A stretch of 33,633 bases of DNA. Source: Lachnospiraceae bacterium (GTDB lineage Bacteria > Bacillota > Clostridia > Lachnospirales > Lachnospiraceae). The position numbers were made by a program, and so were the translations under genes. Numbering within the stretch: position 1 is the stretch's first letter; every line of letters begins with the position of its first letter. Location: contig JAFRRD010000007.1 in the NCBI GenBank assembly GCA_017428265.1, positions 1 to 33,633 of the forward strand, read 5' to 3'. Under the pieces are notes generated by a model. It was given only the letters and a program-made list of their open reading frames with translations, did not search any database and was not told the origin of the DNA. Shown in pieces: positions 1 to 8,332 of this stretch.

Positions 1-3000
1 CCTTGCTGACCTCGGGCCTTCCGGAAGCCAGGTAAGTATAGGTCGTTTTCATTCCGGCCTGGTCGATGACCTCCGTCATTCTGCCTTCGCTGTCATAGGT
101 ATAGCGCTCGCCGTAGCGTTCCCGGAACAGGCAGACGTCGTCAAAGATGACCGTGTTCTTCTGGTAGTAATAGAGCAGTGCGACCTGGACCTTGACATAG
201 GCGGCTGACGCCGTTGCCGTGCCGGACAGGTACTGCCAGTTCGGCGTCTTTGCCTCAAAGCTGTAGTAGTTCTGGGTGTAGTTGCCGTCGCTCTTGATGA
301 AGCGGATCCTGACGGCGAAGTAGCGGGTATTGTTCTTGTACGGTCCCGTCTTCGGGATGGAGTCCGCCTTGGCCCAGACACCGAAGACGTAGGAGTCACC
401 TGCGGCTCCGTTCTTTATGTCGACGTTCTGATAGATGTTCTTGGCTGTCTGCGAGCCCCCGGTGATCTTATAACCGCGGTCGCTGTGCCCGCCGCTTACG
501 GTCTTATCGTAGCTGCCCAGGCTGCTCCCGCTCCAGGAAGAAGGGACTGCCGTATCAACGGCATCCTTCATGTGGCCGTTCTGGAGAAGGTTGTAGCGGT
601 TCGAGACCGCGCCTTCCTCCAGCTGAGCGGCATCGACATAGCAGCTCCCCGTCTGGAAGTAGAAGACGATGGCGGCATGAATGGAGTCAGAGGAGGCGTC
701 CTCAGGCACGCTTACGGTCCAGCTGACGCGGTGCCAGCCGGTCGCCGCCGGCATGGGCTGGCTGTAGTTGCTTACCCAGCTGCCGCCCGCATTCTTATAG
801 CGGATGTTCAGGCGGAAGCCGCAGGAACCGGTCGGCGTATAGCTTTCATAGTTGACGTAGGCAGAGAAGGTGAGCATCTTCCCGGCTGCGTTCGGGACGC
901 TGACGCTCTGGAACACGCCGTAGGTCGCCGACGTTCCGGTGCTTACGATCTTCAGGCTCTTGTTCCCTTCGTATACCGTGCTGCTGTTCTGGGTCAGGCT
1001 TCCCTCCGTACTGGTCGAGTAAGCGCTCCAGCCGGACGTGCTCTGTTCGAAGCCGTGGTCGGCCAGGTAGTTTACGACGCTCCCCTGCATGGAAGAGGCA
1101 TACATCAGGGTGTGCTTCTTGTTGTCGTTCGAGTTGTTGAAGTTGCCGCTGACCGCGCCGCCAGCACCGTCTCTTATGCAGACCGTATGCCCGCTGTAGT
1201 CAAAGAGCATGGTCTCGCTTCTGCCTTCGCGGTCAGTGATCTTCGTCTCACCGGCGTTATAGGTCCAGGTGAGTTTCCGCCCTTCCGCTCCGGTGCTGCT
1301 CTTTTCCAGCAGCTGTTTGACCCGGTAAGGGGCATAGTTATAGTAGCTGATCTCAACGGACGATCCGTCGATGTCGGTGATCTTGCTGATCAGGTATCCG
1401 CCGCCCTTGCTGACGTAGCTGATGGAGACCGTGGTCCCGTCAGGGCGGGTGATGGTCGAAAGGCAGTTGTTAGAGTTGTAGGCATAGCTCGTGGTCCTGC
1501 CGGCCGGGTCGGTGATCCCGGTCAGGTAGTTGCTCGAGTTGTAGCTTAAGCTCGTCTCCCTGCCGTCCCCGTCCGTGATCTTCGTCAGCCTGCCGCCGGA
1601 ATAATCGAGCGTCTGCGTCTTGCCGGTCGTGATGTCGCGGATCGTTAAGAGGCACCCGCTGGAATTGAAGGTATAGGTAAGGTTCCCGCCGTCTTCCAGG
1701 GTATAGCCGGAAGAGGTCTTCGTCAGCTTCGTATTGCTGTCGAACTCCTTGACGTAGACCGAGCCGGCCGCACCCGAGGTGCCGCTCTTTAAACTGAAGT
1801 AGTGGACCGTCCCGTCGGCATCGGTCAGCTTATAGGGATAGCCGTTTACGGAAGAGGTCTCGACTCTTAATGAAACGTTCAGCCGCACGCCCCTGCCGAA
1901 GCGCATGGCGGAGAAGTTTGCCGGGTTGAGACTTGCTTTCTGGCTGGCGTTATAGACGTGGGAGATGTTCGCAGGCAAGTGCGCCCCGCTCATGGCAAGG
2001 TCGTCAAAGGTATAGATGAGGTTCCCGTTGAAGTCGCCGACATTGATGACGCCCATCGTATCGGAGTCCGAGCTGTGGTAGGAAAGGTAAGGCTCCATTC
2101 CTTCCTGGTTGAGGTAGGTCAGCTGGAAGGACGGAAGGATCGTCGTGTCCGTCGAACCGATCGCACTGTAGAGCATCACGTAGCGGATGGTCGACGCGGA
2201 TTCATTCTCCGAGATCATCGCCATTCCGTAGTTGTTTCCGTTAAGGTACCAGTTCTTGACCGTTTTCGTGATGTCCCAGGTGACCCGGGGATGCGCGGAG
2301 GAATTGAAGTCGGCCGGCAGGATGGTCTCACTGTCAGTCACTATGCTGCTGTACTTACCCTGCAGTGTGTTCCAGGTGGCCGTGCTGAGGTTCAGGCTCT
2401 GGGTCAGGGGATGAAGGTTAATGGTGACCGGTCCCTGGTGGCTGGAGGCATATGCGCTGTAAAGACGCACGACGAAGCTGACGCGGGCGTCAATGACCGT
2501 CTCGGACTCCGCAAGGGTGGGAAGGTTATCCAGTTTGAAGAGCGCGCGGACGTTGTTCTGGCTGTAGTTACGGCCGACGGAGATGTTATAGTTTTCGGTC
2601 GCGTTAGGGCTGGCGGAATAGACGGTAGACGCCTCAAGGCAGCCGTAACCGCCGATGAGATAGGCAAGTGAAGGGTCGATGGTGACAGGAAAGACACGCT
2701 CTTCGGATGAAAGCCAGGAAAGGTCGGGAAGGAGCTTAACGAGGAAGCTGCCATCATCCTGTGCTTCAATGTCCAGGGACAGATCGGAACTGCTCGCGCC
2801 GGTTTCATCCGTCATGATGGGAGCAGTGAGCTGGTAAACCTCGGTGCCGTCAAAATCGAGGAAGGTGAGAGTCCGGTCATCGGTTTGAGTTACAGTATAA
2901 CCTTCGGCTTCAAGGCGGAAGGTCAATCCTTCTTTGAGAGAAGTCAGTGCTTCCCGGCTCTCCAGGACGATGTCTTCCTTGATCGTCTGGCCGAGGATAC

Positions 3001-3745
3001 GGTAGTCGGCATGGATGAAAGGGAGGATGTCATCGTAACGCAGATGGTCACCGGCGCTCTTCGGGACAAGAAGGGAATAGCCCTCGGGGATGGCAACAGG
3101 GGTGAAAGCGGCAGGCTTGGCTGACTCACTCAGACCTAAGAGCCCCCAACTGATATGCCCGGCGGCAGTCTCAACGCTCAGTAGCCGGCCGTCCTCAGCT
3201 ACCTCGGCGAAGCGGACTTCATCGTGCAAGCCTTCCCTGCCGTAATACGATAACCCGTTCTCATCTTTCTTCAGGGAAAGGCGGTTATCGATCGCCTGCC
3301 ACTCACCGTCCGCGTCCTTTTCGTGAACGGGATATGAATAAACGGCAGCACTCAGGCTGCCGTCGGTAAGACGAAACTGTATGGTATCAATATCGCGCTT
3401 TTCAGCGAGTTCGGAAACGATCGTCGCATCGCAAACCTCGATCTTCTCGTCGTCATAAGGAGAAGGAACAGGCTCTGCGATATCCTGCGCGATCACTTCA
3501 GGCGAAAGGGCAAGAGGCTCCCCGCTCTCGAAGTCATGGATCTCCTCATCCTCCGCTCCGGGGACTACCCAACGGTTGAAATCGCTGTCATCAGCCGGAT
3601 TATCCTCAATCGCACTTTCCGCCGCCGGTATATATTCACCGGCAGGAAGACCTTCCGCATGCGCGGCAGGATCAGCGAGGGTCAGGACCAAAACGATGGA
3701 TAAGATAAAGGACAGAACACGAGAAAAAGAACTATGCTTGGACAT
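1..3745 (-). CDS. Secreted YD/RHS-repeat protein with DNRLRE-like region (partial, C-terminus outside window)
   Basis: An open frame runs without a stop from ATG at 3745 to the window edge: 1248 codons, so it is the N-terminal part of a giant surface protein. Residues 1-30 form a signal peptide (basic start, hydrophobic core, cleavage after AHA). Roughly 365-520 resembles the DNRLRE domain common in Gram-positive RHS-like proteins. About 685-800 holds tandem YD-type repeats (SYNSSNYLTGITDPAGRTT is one). About 890-1205 contains two jelly-roll/carbohydrate-binding-like segments, and YD repeats resume at the edge. The start is supported by GGAGA 9 nt upstream and a promoter at 3802-3830. Such proteins are exported to the surface; many end in a variable toxin or adhesion domain, which cannot be judged here. 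No partner gene is visible upstream. RHS identity is confident, function is not. Confidence 0.88.
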   Translation of the reverse strand, partial: MSKHSSFSRVLSFILSIVLVLTLADPAAHAEGLPAGEYIPAAESAIEDNPADDSDFNRWVVPGAEDEEIHDFESGEPLALSPEVIAQDIAEPVPSPYDDEKIEVCDATIVSELAEKRDIDTIQFRLTDGSLSAAVYSYPVHEKDADGEWQAIDNRLSLKKDENGLSYYGREGLHDEVRFAEVAEDGRLLSVETAAGHISWGLLGLSESAKPAAFTPVAIPEGYSLLVPKSAGDHLRYDDILPFIHADYRILGQTIKEDIVLESREALTSLKEGLTFRLEAEGYTVTQTDDRTLTFLDFDGTEVYQLTAPIMTDETGASSSDLSLDIEAQDDGSFLVKLLPDLSWLSSEERVFPVTIDPSLAYLIGGYGCLEASTVYSASPNATENYNISVGRNYSQNNVRALFKLDNLPTLAESETVIDARVSFVVRLYSAYASSHQGPVTINLHPLTQSLNLSTATWNTLQGKYSSIVTDSETILPADFNSSAHPRVTWDITKTVKNWYLNGNNYGMAMISENESASTIRYVMLYSAIGSTDTTILPSFQLTYLNQEGMEPYLSYHSSDSDTMGVINVGDFNGNLIYTFDDLAMSGAHLPANISHVYNASQKASLNPANFSAMRFGRGVRLNVSLRVETSSVNGYPYKLTDADGTVHYFSLKSGTSGAAGSVYVKEFDSNTKLTKTSSGYTLEDGGNLTYTFNSSGCLLTIRDITTGKTQTLDYSGGRLTKITDGDGRETSLSYNSSNYLTGITDPAGRTTSYAYNSNNCLSTITRPDGTTVSISYVSKGGGYLISKITDIDGSSVEISYYNYAPYRVKQLLEKSSTGAEGRKLTWTYNAGETKITDREGRSETMLFDYSGHTVCIRDGAGGAVSGNFNNSNDNKKHTLMYASSMQGSVVNYLADHGFEQSTSGWSAYSTSTEGSLTQNSSTVYEGNKSLKIVSTGTSATYGVFQSVSVPNAAGKMLTFSAYVNYESYTPTGSCGFRLNIRYKNAGGSWVSNYSQPMPAATGWHRVSWTVSVPEDASSDSIHAAIVFYFQTGSCYVDAAQLEEGAVSNRYNLLQNGHMKDAVDTAVPSSWSGSSLGSYDKTVSGGHSDRGYKITGGSQTAKNIYQNVDIKNGAAGDSYVFGVWAKADSIPKTGPYKNNTRYFAVRIRFIKSDGNYTQNYYSFEAKTPNWQYLSGTATASAAYVKVQVALLYYYQKNTVIFDDVCLFRERYGERYTYDSEGRMTEVIDQAGMKTTYTYLASGRPEVSK

Positions 3746-3801
3746 AACATTGTCTCCAATTTTTCAGTTTTCTTCTGAAGCCGTGCATCAATTGTAATAT
3801 T

Positions 3802-3830
3802 ATCATAGCATATTGCTGTCTCTTCTTCAA
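3802..3830 (-). promoter_or_regulatory. Promoter of the RHS-like gene
   Basis: On the minus strand TTGAAG (3830-3825), a 17-nt spacer and TATGAT (3807-3802) with an extended -10 TG. The predicted start leaves a leader of about 50 nt before the ATG at 3745. Confidence 0.6.
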
Positions 3831-3876
3831 TACGATCGATAACAACAGGACGTTTGTATTTTCTCCACTGCAGGGC

Positions 3877-3905
3877 TTGAAGAACGACTTGCTTCGTGCT
3901 ATAGT
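3877..3905 (+). promoter_or_regulatory. Promoter of pfp
   Basis: TTGAAG (3877-3882), 17-nt spacer, TATAGT (3900-3905) preceded by an extended -10 TGC. GAGGAG at 3933-3938 is the ribosome binding site for the ATG at 3947. The promoter is divergent from that of the RHS-like gene in the same 200-bp gap. Confidence 0.7.
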
Positions 3906-3946
3906 ATGGGCTGTTAAAAATTTAACGTCTATGAGGAGTTTGAGTT

Positions 3947-5173
3947 ATGGCAAACGTAGTGGTTGGACAATCCGGCGGACCTTCCTCCGTCATCAACAAT
4001 TCCCTGGCCGGCGTGTACAAGCGCGCCAAGATCCTGGGGGCAGATAAAGTTTACGGCATGCGCCACGGCATCCAGGGCTTTCTGGAGGAGCGCCTGGTGG
4101 ATCTCGACGAATACCTGAAGGATGACAGGTCCTTCAACCTGCTTCGCGCGACGCCGTCGTCCTTCCTCGGTTCCTGCCGCTACAAGCTGCCGGATTTCGA
4201 GATCAACGACGCGGTCTACCGCAGGATATTCCAGATCCTGGCCAAGTATCAGATCGAAGCTTTCGTTTACATCGGCGGCAACGATTCCATGGATACCATC
4301 CGCAAGCTGGCGGACTACGGGCAGAAGATCGGTTCTTCCGTGACCTTCGTGGGCGCGCCGAAGACCATCGACGACGATTTGATGGAGACGGACCACACCC
4401 CCGGCTACGGCAGTGCGGCGAAATACATCGCCACCACGACCAAGGAAGTCATCCGCGACATGGTGGTCTACGAGCACAAGCCCAGCGTCTTCATCATGGA
4501 GATCATGGGCCGCAACGCCGGCTGGCTGACGGCGGCGAGCGCCCTGTCCCGCGGCAGCGACTGCGTCGGTCCCGACCTCATCTATCTGCCGGAAATGCCT
4601 TTTGACCTGGGTGAGTTCCGCGCGGACGTGGAAAAGCTCCTGAAGCGCAAGGACTGCGTACTGGTCGCGGTCTCCGAAGGCATCCATACCGCCGACGGGA
4701 CCTTCATTCCCGAACTGCAGGGCGCCGATCTTGCGGTCGACTCCTTCGGCCACAAGGCCATGGGCGGCACGGCTGAAGTGCTGTGCAAGTACTGCGAGAA
4801 GGAATTCGGCGTGAAGACCCGTTCGCTCGAACTTTCCGTGATGCAGCGCTGCGCGGCGCATCTGGCTTCCCGTACCGACGCCGAGGAAGCCTTTGCCTCC
4901 GGCGCCGCGGCCGTGGAAGCGGCCCTGCGCGGACAGACCGGCCTGATGGCGACCCTGGTGCGTGAATCGAGCGATCCGTACATCTGCTCCATTTCGCTGG
5001 CGGACGTCCACAAGATCTCCAACGCGGAACGCAAGGTCCCGCGCAGCATGATCAATGAAGCCGGCAACGACGTGACTGACGAGTTCATCGCCTACGCGCG
5101 GCCTCTGATCATGGGCGAGCTGCCGCCGGTCATGAAGGACGGCATCCCGCAGCACCTGGTGATCAACGACTAG
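3947..5173 (+). CDS. pfp: Pyrophosphate-dependent 6-phosphofructokinase
   Basis: Phosphorylates fructose 6-phosphate to fructose 1,6-bisphosphate in glycolysis, most likely with PPi and reversibly. The PFK fold is clear: GQSGG near the N-terminus, GGNDS at residues 110-114, PKTIDDD at 138-144 and MGRNAGW at 187-193. The donor-specificity positions are PPi-like: Asp113 where ATP enzymes have Gly (GGDGS), and Lys139 where ATP enzymes have Gly (PGTIDND). The length of 408 aa suits the clade of long PPi-PFKs. It has its own promoter and is followed, after a gap, by a strong terminator, so it appears monocistronic. The donor choice rests on these two residues and has not been tested. Confidence 0.93.
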   Translation: MANVVVGQSGGPSSVINNSLAGVYKRAKILGADKVYGMRHGIQGFLEERLVDLDEYLKDDRSFNLLRATPSSFLGSCRYKLPDFEINDAVYRRIFQILAKYQIEAFVYIGGNDSMDTIRKLADYGQKIGSSVTFVGAPKTIDDDLMETDHTPGYGSAAKYIATTTKEVIRDMVVYEHKPSVFIMEIMGRNAGWLTAASALSRGSDCVGPDLIYLPEMPFDLGEFRADVEKLLKRKDCVLVAVSEGIHTADGTFIPELQGADLAVDSFGHKAMGGTAEVLCKYCEKEFGVKTRSLELSVMQRCAAHLASRTDAEEAFASGAAAVEAALRGQTGLMATLVRESSDPYICSISLADVHKISNAERKVPRSMINEAGNDVTDEFIAYARPLIMGELPPVMKDGIPQHLVIND

Positions 5174-5439
5174 GGAGTGATTCCCCGCGATTGGCAAGCC
5201 GAAGGCGCAGACAGAGCGGTTGGAATCACCCCCGCTACAGGAGCCCGCAGAGCGAATCCGAAGGATGAAGCTGTGCGGAGCGCGACGATCGCGAGTCAGA
5301 GGAACTGAATATTCCGAAAGGGCGGCCTGAAGACGGACCTTGCGGGTGTTGGCTGCCTGGCCGTCATCCTTCTGGCGCAGAAGTTCGTCTTCAACAAAGC
5401 CAAACCCAAAGAAGCGGCGGCTTGACGCTGCCCGGCTTC
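5174..5439. other. Gene-free stretch with inverted repeat after pfp
   Basis: No intact gene is visible here. Just after the pfp stop there is a perfect 8-bp inverted repeat, GTGATTCC (5177-5184) and GGAATCAC (5222-5229), enclosing 37 nt. Further on, a CCGAAGG motif seen inside that loop recurs in a second purine-rich segment (about 5246-5300). The rest is a stop-closed coding remnant listed separately. The stretch is probably the pfp 3' untranslated region or an inserted small repeat element. Confidence 0.4.
5309..5425 (+). pseudogene. Possible C-terminal remnant of a membrane protein
   Basis: Between an in-frame TGA and the stop at 5423-5425 the frame reads about 37 residues with a hydrophobic helix (AGVGCLAVILLAQKFVF) and a Lys/Ala-rich end (NKAKPKEAAA), like the last TM helix and cytoplasmic tail of a transporter. 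No ATG, GTG or TTG precedes the helix in frame and no ribosome binding site is seen, so it is not an obvious intact small gene. The parent protein was not recognised. Chance coding-like sequence is possible. Confidence 0.3.
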
Positions 5440-5476
5440 AAAAGTGCCCCGGCTCCCCGGCCGGGGCACTTTTTTG
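5440..5476 (+). terminator. Rho-independent terminator after pfp
   Basis: A 13-bp perfect stem, AAAAGTGCCCCGG (5440-5452) with CCGGGGCACTTTT (5461-5473), has an 8-nt loop and runs into a T tract. It separates pfp transcription from the next promoter at 5526. Confidence 0.9.
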
Positions 5477-5525
5477 CTGTTTTCACCTGCTTTTCGGGCC
5501 AGGAACGTGCCTTTTTGCCGAAAAC

Positions 5526-5554
5526 TTGCATGCCTTTGCGAAACCTGCTATAAT
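5526..5554 (+). promoter_or_regulatory. Promoter of the rlmL-rdgB-dnaG-deoC operon
   Basis: TTGCAT (5526-5531), 17-nt spacer, consensus TATAAT (5549-5554) with an extended -10 TGC. The predicted transcript starts about 20 nt before the ATG at 5582, which excludes the longer in-frame start further upstream. Confidence 0.8.
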
Positions 5555-5581
5555 ATGCCCCGAAAGAAAGATGAGGGCAGC

Positions 5582-6736
5582 ATGTATACGTTTATCGCAC
5601 CGTGCCATTTTGGCCTGGAAGCGGTCCTGAAGAAAGAGGTATGGGACCTCGGCTATGACGTCGTGAAGGTGGAAGACGGAAAGGTCTTCTTCGAAGGCGA
5701 CGCGGAAGCCGGGGCGCGTGCCAATGTCTTTCTGCGGACGGCGGAGCGCGTGCTGCTGCAGGTCGGTTGCTTTACGGCGAAGACCTGGGACGAACTCTTC
5801 GAAGGCACGAAGGCCCTTCCCTGGGAAGAATACCTTCCTGTCGACGCACGCTTCTGGGTGGCCAAGGCCGCCTCGATCAAGAGCGCGCTGTTCTCGCCCA
5901 CGGACATCCAGTCGGTCATGAAGAAGGCCGTCGTGGAGCGCCTGAAGGGGAAATACCACCTCAATTTCTTCCCGGAGAGCGGGGCATCCTACCCCATCCG
6001 CGTCGTGATCATGAAGGATGTTGTCACGGCGGCGGTCGACCTGTCCGGCGATTCGCTGCACAAGCGCGGCTACCGCAAACTCGTCAGCAAGGCGCCCATC
6101 ACCGAGACGCTCGCGGCGGCGCTTCTGATGCTGACGCCGTGGAAGGCCGGCCGCATTCTGGTCGATCCTTTCTGCGGGAGCGGGACCTTCCCAATCGAAG
6201 CGGCACTGATCGCGGCCAATATCGCGCCGGGCATGAACCGGAGCTTTACCGCGGAAAGCTGGAAGAACCTCATTCCGGAAAAGATCTGGACCGAAGCGAA
6301 GGAAGAAGCGCGCGACCTCGTGCAGCTGCCGGAAGACGGCGACATCCAGGGCTATGACCTGGATGGCGAGATCGTCAAGGCGGCGAGAGACAATGCCCGC
6401 GCGGCCGGTGTGGACAGCCTGATCCATTTCCAGCAGCGGGATGTGGCGGCGCTCAGCCACCCGAAAAAGTACGGCTTCATCGTGACGAACCCGCCCTACG
6501 GCGAACGCCTGGAGGACAGGGCGGCGCTGCCGTCGCTGTACCGGACCTTCGGGGAGCGCTTCCGGGCGCTCGACTGCTGGTCCGCCTACGTCATCACCGC
6601 CTATAAGGACGCGGAGCGCGACATGGGCCTTCAGGCCGCGAAGAACCGCAAGATATACAACGGCATGATGAAGACCTATTTCTATGAATTTCCGGGACCG
6701 AAGCCCCCGAAAAGAAAGCCGGAGGAAGAAGCGTGA
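5582..6736 (+). CDS. rlmL: THUMP-domain 23S rRNA (guanine-N2) methyltransferase, RlmL/YpsC family
   Basis: SAM-dependent RNA methyltransferase expected to modify 23S rRNA (G2445 in the E. coli/B. subtilis family). Residues about 45-155 are the THUMP RNA-binding domain. The Rossmann methyltransferase domain follows, with motif I DPFCGSGT at 195-202 and the catalytic NPPYGERL near residue 303. From ATG 5582 it is 384 aa, matching B. subtilis YpsC. An open frame extends upstream to 5444, but that part overlaps the terminator and promoter. GAGGG lies 4 nt before the chosen ATG, slightly close. The stop overlaps the rdgB GTG start by 4 nt, so the two are probably translationally coupled. The exact methylated base is inferred from the family. 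Confidence 0.9.
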   Translation: MYTFIAPCHFGLEAVLKKEVWDLGYDVVKVEDGKVFFEGDAEAGARANVFLRTAERVLLQVGCFTAKTWDELFEGTKALPWEEYLPVDARFWVAKAASIKSALFSPTDIQSVMKKAVVERLKGKYHLNFFPESGASYPIRVVIMKDVVTAAVDLSGDSLHKRGYRKLVSKAPITETLAAALLMLTPWKAGRILVDPFCGSGTFPIEAALIAANIAPGMNRSFTAESWKNLIPEKIWTEAKEEARDLVQLPEDGDIQGYDLDGEIVKAARDNARAAGVDSLIHFQQRDVAALSHPKKYGFIVTNPPYGERLEDRAALPSLYRTFGERFRALDCWSAYVITAYKDAERDMGLQAAKNRKIYNGMMKTYFYEFPGPKPPKRKPEEEA

Positions 6737-7344
6737 AGACACTGATCTTTGCCACGGGCAATGCCCACAAGGCCTACGAAGTGCGGAAGATGCTGGAGGG
6801 GCTCGACGTCGAAGTCCTGACCCTGCACGAAGCGGGTCTGGACCTCAATATCGTGGAGGACGGCACGACCTTCCGGGAGAATTCCCTGATCAAGGCCCGC
6901 GCGGTCTTTGCGGCGTCGGGGAAGGCGGTACTGGCGGACGACTCCGGGATCGAGATCGATGCCTTCGGCGGTGCGCCGGGCGTTTACAGTTCCCGCTTTA
7001 TGGGTGAGGATACGCCCTATCCGGTCAAATGCGCCGCCATCCTGGAGCGGATGAAGGACGTGCCGGATGAGGAGCGCGGCGCGGATTTCCGCTGCGTGAT
7101 GAGCTTCATTTATCCGGATGAGAACGGCAATGCGACGGAGTTCGTCGAGGAAGGCGCCGTGTACGGACGGATCGCCTACGCGCCGGCCGGAGAAAACGGC
7201 TTCGGCTACGATCCGGTCTTTTACCTGCCGGAACTCGGAAAGACCACGGCGGAGCTTTCCGATGAAGAGAAAAATGCGCTGAGCCACCGCGGACGTGCGC
7301 TGGAGGCCGTAAAGCCCCACATTATCCGCTGGATCACGGAATAA
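6733..7344 (+). CDS. rdgB: XTP/dITP diphosphatase (non-canonical purine NTP pyrophosphatase)
   Basis: Hydrolyses ITP, XTP and dITP to monophosphates, cleaning the nucleotide pool. Family marks are FATGNAHK at residues 6-13, LADDSG at 67-72, GYDPVF and SHRGRAL in the C-terminal half; 203 aa is typical. The start is GTG in a GTGA overlap with the rlmL stop, with GGAGGA just upstream. It sits in the run leading to dnaG, fitting a genome-maintenance role. Confidence 0.95.
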   Translation: MKTLIFATGNAHKAYEVRKMLEGLDVEVLTLHEAGLDLNIVEDGTTFRENSLIKARAVFAASGKAVLADDSGIEIDAFGGAPGVYSSRFMGEDTPYPVKCAAILERMKDVPDEERGADFRCVMSFIYPDENGNATEFVEEGAVYGRIAYAPAGENGFGYDPVFYLPELGKTTAELSDEEKNALSHRGRALEAVKPHIIRWITE

Positions 7345-7397
7345 AAAGCAACAAGGATGACTGAAAAGCCTGATACAGGAAAGGAGCAACACCTGAT

Positions 7398-8321
7398 ATG
7401 AAACGCTATGAGATCTCGCTTCCGTCTTCGGACGGCATCACGACGCTGCACGGCTTCCGCTGGGATCCCGACGGGGACGCCCGCGCGGTGGTCCAGCTCG
7501 TCCACGGGATGGAAGAGTATATCGAACGCTACGATGAATTCGCCCGCTTCCTGGCCGACCAGGGCATCGCGGTGATCGGCCACGACCATCTGGGCCACGG
7601 CGGCTCAATAACGGATGAGAGCGAGCTGGGCTATTTTGCGAAGGAAAAAGGCTACGAATGCGTCCTGCGCGACATGCACGCGGTCACGCTCCTTGCGAAG
7701 AAGGAATATCCGGACCGCCCGGTGTTCATGTTTGCGCACAGCATGGGGAGCTTTTTCGGCCGCCGCTACATCACCGTCTATCCCCGCGAGCTCGCCGGGA
7801 TCGTTTTGAGCGGCACGGGCAGCCAGCCCTACATCGCCGTCCACGTCGGCAAGCAGCTGTCCCGCCTCATCGCGCGGATCAAGGGCGACCACTACAGAAG
7901 CAAGATGGTCGAGAACCTGGCGGTCGGCGGCTACGGCGGACTCGAGAACTGGCTCTGCACCCGCAGCGAGATCGTCGAAGCCTACAAGGAAGACCCGCTC
8001 TGCGGCTTCCCCTTCACCGTCTGGGCCTACAAGGATTTCTTCAAGACGATGGAATACCTGGCGCTCGGCAAGGATCAGGACCGCATCCCGAAAGACTTCC
8101 CGGTGCTGCTGATCGCCGGCATGCTCGACCCCGTGGGCAACAAGTCCAAGGGTGTCCTGCAGGTCTACAACCACTACAAGAAGATCGGTCTGACCGACGC
8201 CGACGTCTTCCTGTACAAGGATGACATGCACGAGGTCCTGAACGAGAAAGACCGCGACGATGTCTTCCACGACGTCCTGAGATGGCTTGACAAGAGAATC
8301 GATAATATTAAAACTACTTAA
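7398..8321 (+). CDS. Alpha/beta hydrolase, monoacylglycerol lipase/lysophospholipase-like (Hydrolase_4)
   Basis: A serine hydrolase of the Hydrolase_4 (serine aminopeptidase S33) type. The oxyanion region LVHGMEEY is at residues 34-41, the GHDHLGHGGS segment at 61-70, and the nucleophile elbow AHSMGS puts Ser115 as nucleophile. Asp244 (GMLDP) and His278 (DDMHEV) complete the triad. There is no signal peptide, so it should be cytoplasmic. An AAGGAG ribosome binding site lies 12 nt before the ATG. The 53-nt gap after rdgB and 11-nt gap to dnaG suggest the same transcript. The substrate is unknown; esters of glycerol or lysophospholipids are the usual ones. Confidence 0.85.
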   Translation: MKRYEISLPSSDGITTLHGFRWDPDGDARAVVQLVHGMEEYIERYDEFARFLADQGIAVIGHDHLGHGGSITDESELGYFAKEKGYECVLRDMHAVTLLAKKEYPDRPVFMFAHSMGSFFGRRYITVYPRELAGIVLSGTGSQPYIAVHVGKQLSRLIARIKGDHYRSKMVENLAVGGYGGLENWLCTRSEIVEAYKEDPLCGFPFTVWAYKDFFKTMEYLALGKDQDRIPKDFPVLLIAGMLDPVGNKSKGVLQVYNHYKKIGLTDADVFLYKDDMHEVLNEKDRDDVFHDVLRWLDKRIDNIKTT

Positions 8322-8332
8322 TCGTTGAAAAA

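Noticed and set aside
485-1549. Long plus-strand open frame
   Set aside because: It lies antisense to the RHS-like gene, has no ribosome binding site and composition typical of a shadow frame.
3929-5197. Long minus-strand open frame over pfp
   Set aside because: A shadow of pfp caused by high GC; the plus-strand product is an unmistakable phosphofructokinase.
5444-5581. N-terminal extension of the rRNA methyltransferase (46 residues)
   Set aside because: It overlaps the terminator stem and the TATAAT promoter; ATG 5582 gives the family length and start.
5340-5630. Plus-strand frame starting with TTG
   Set aside because: It runs through the terminator and promoter, and no ribosome binding site is present.
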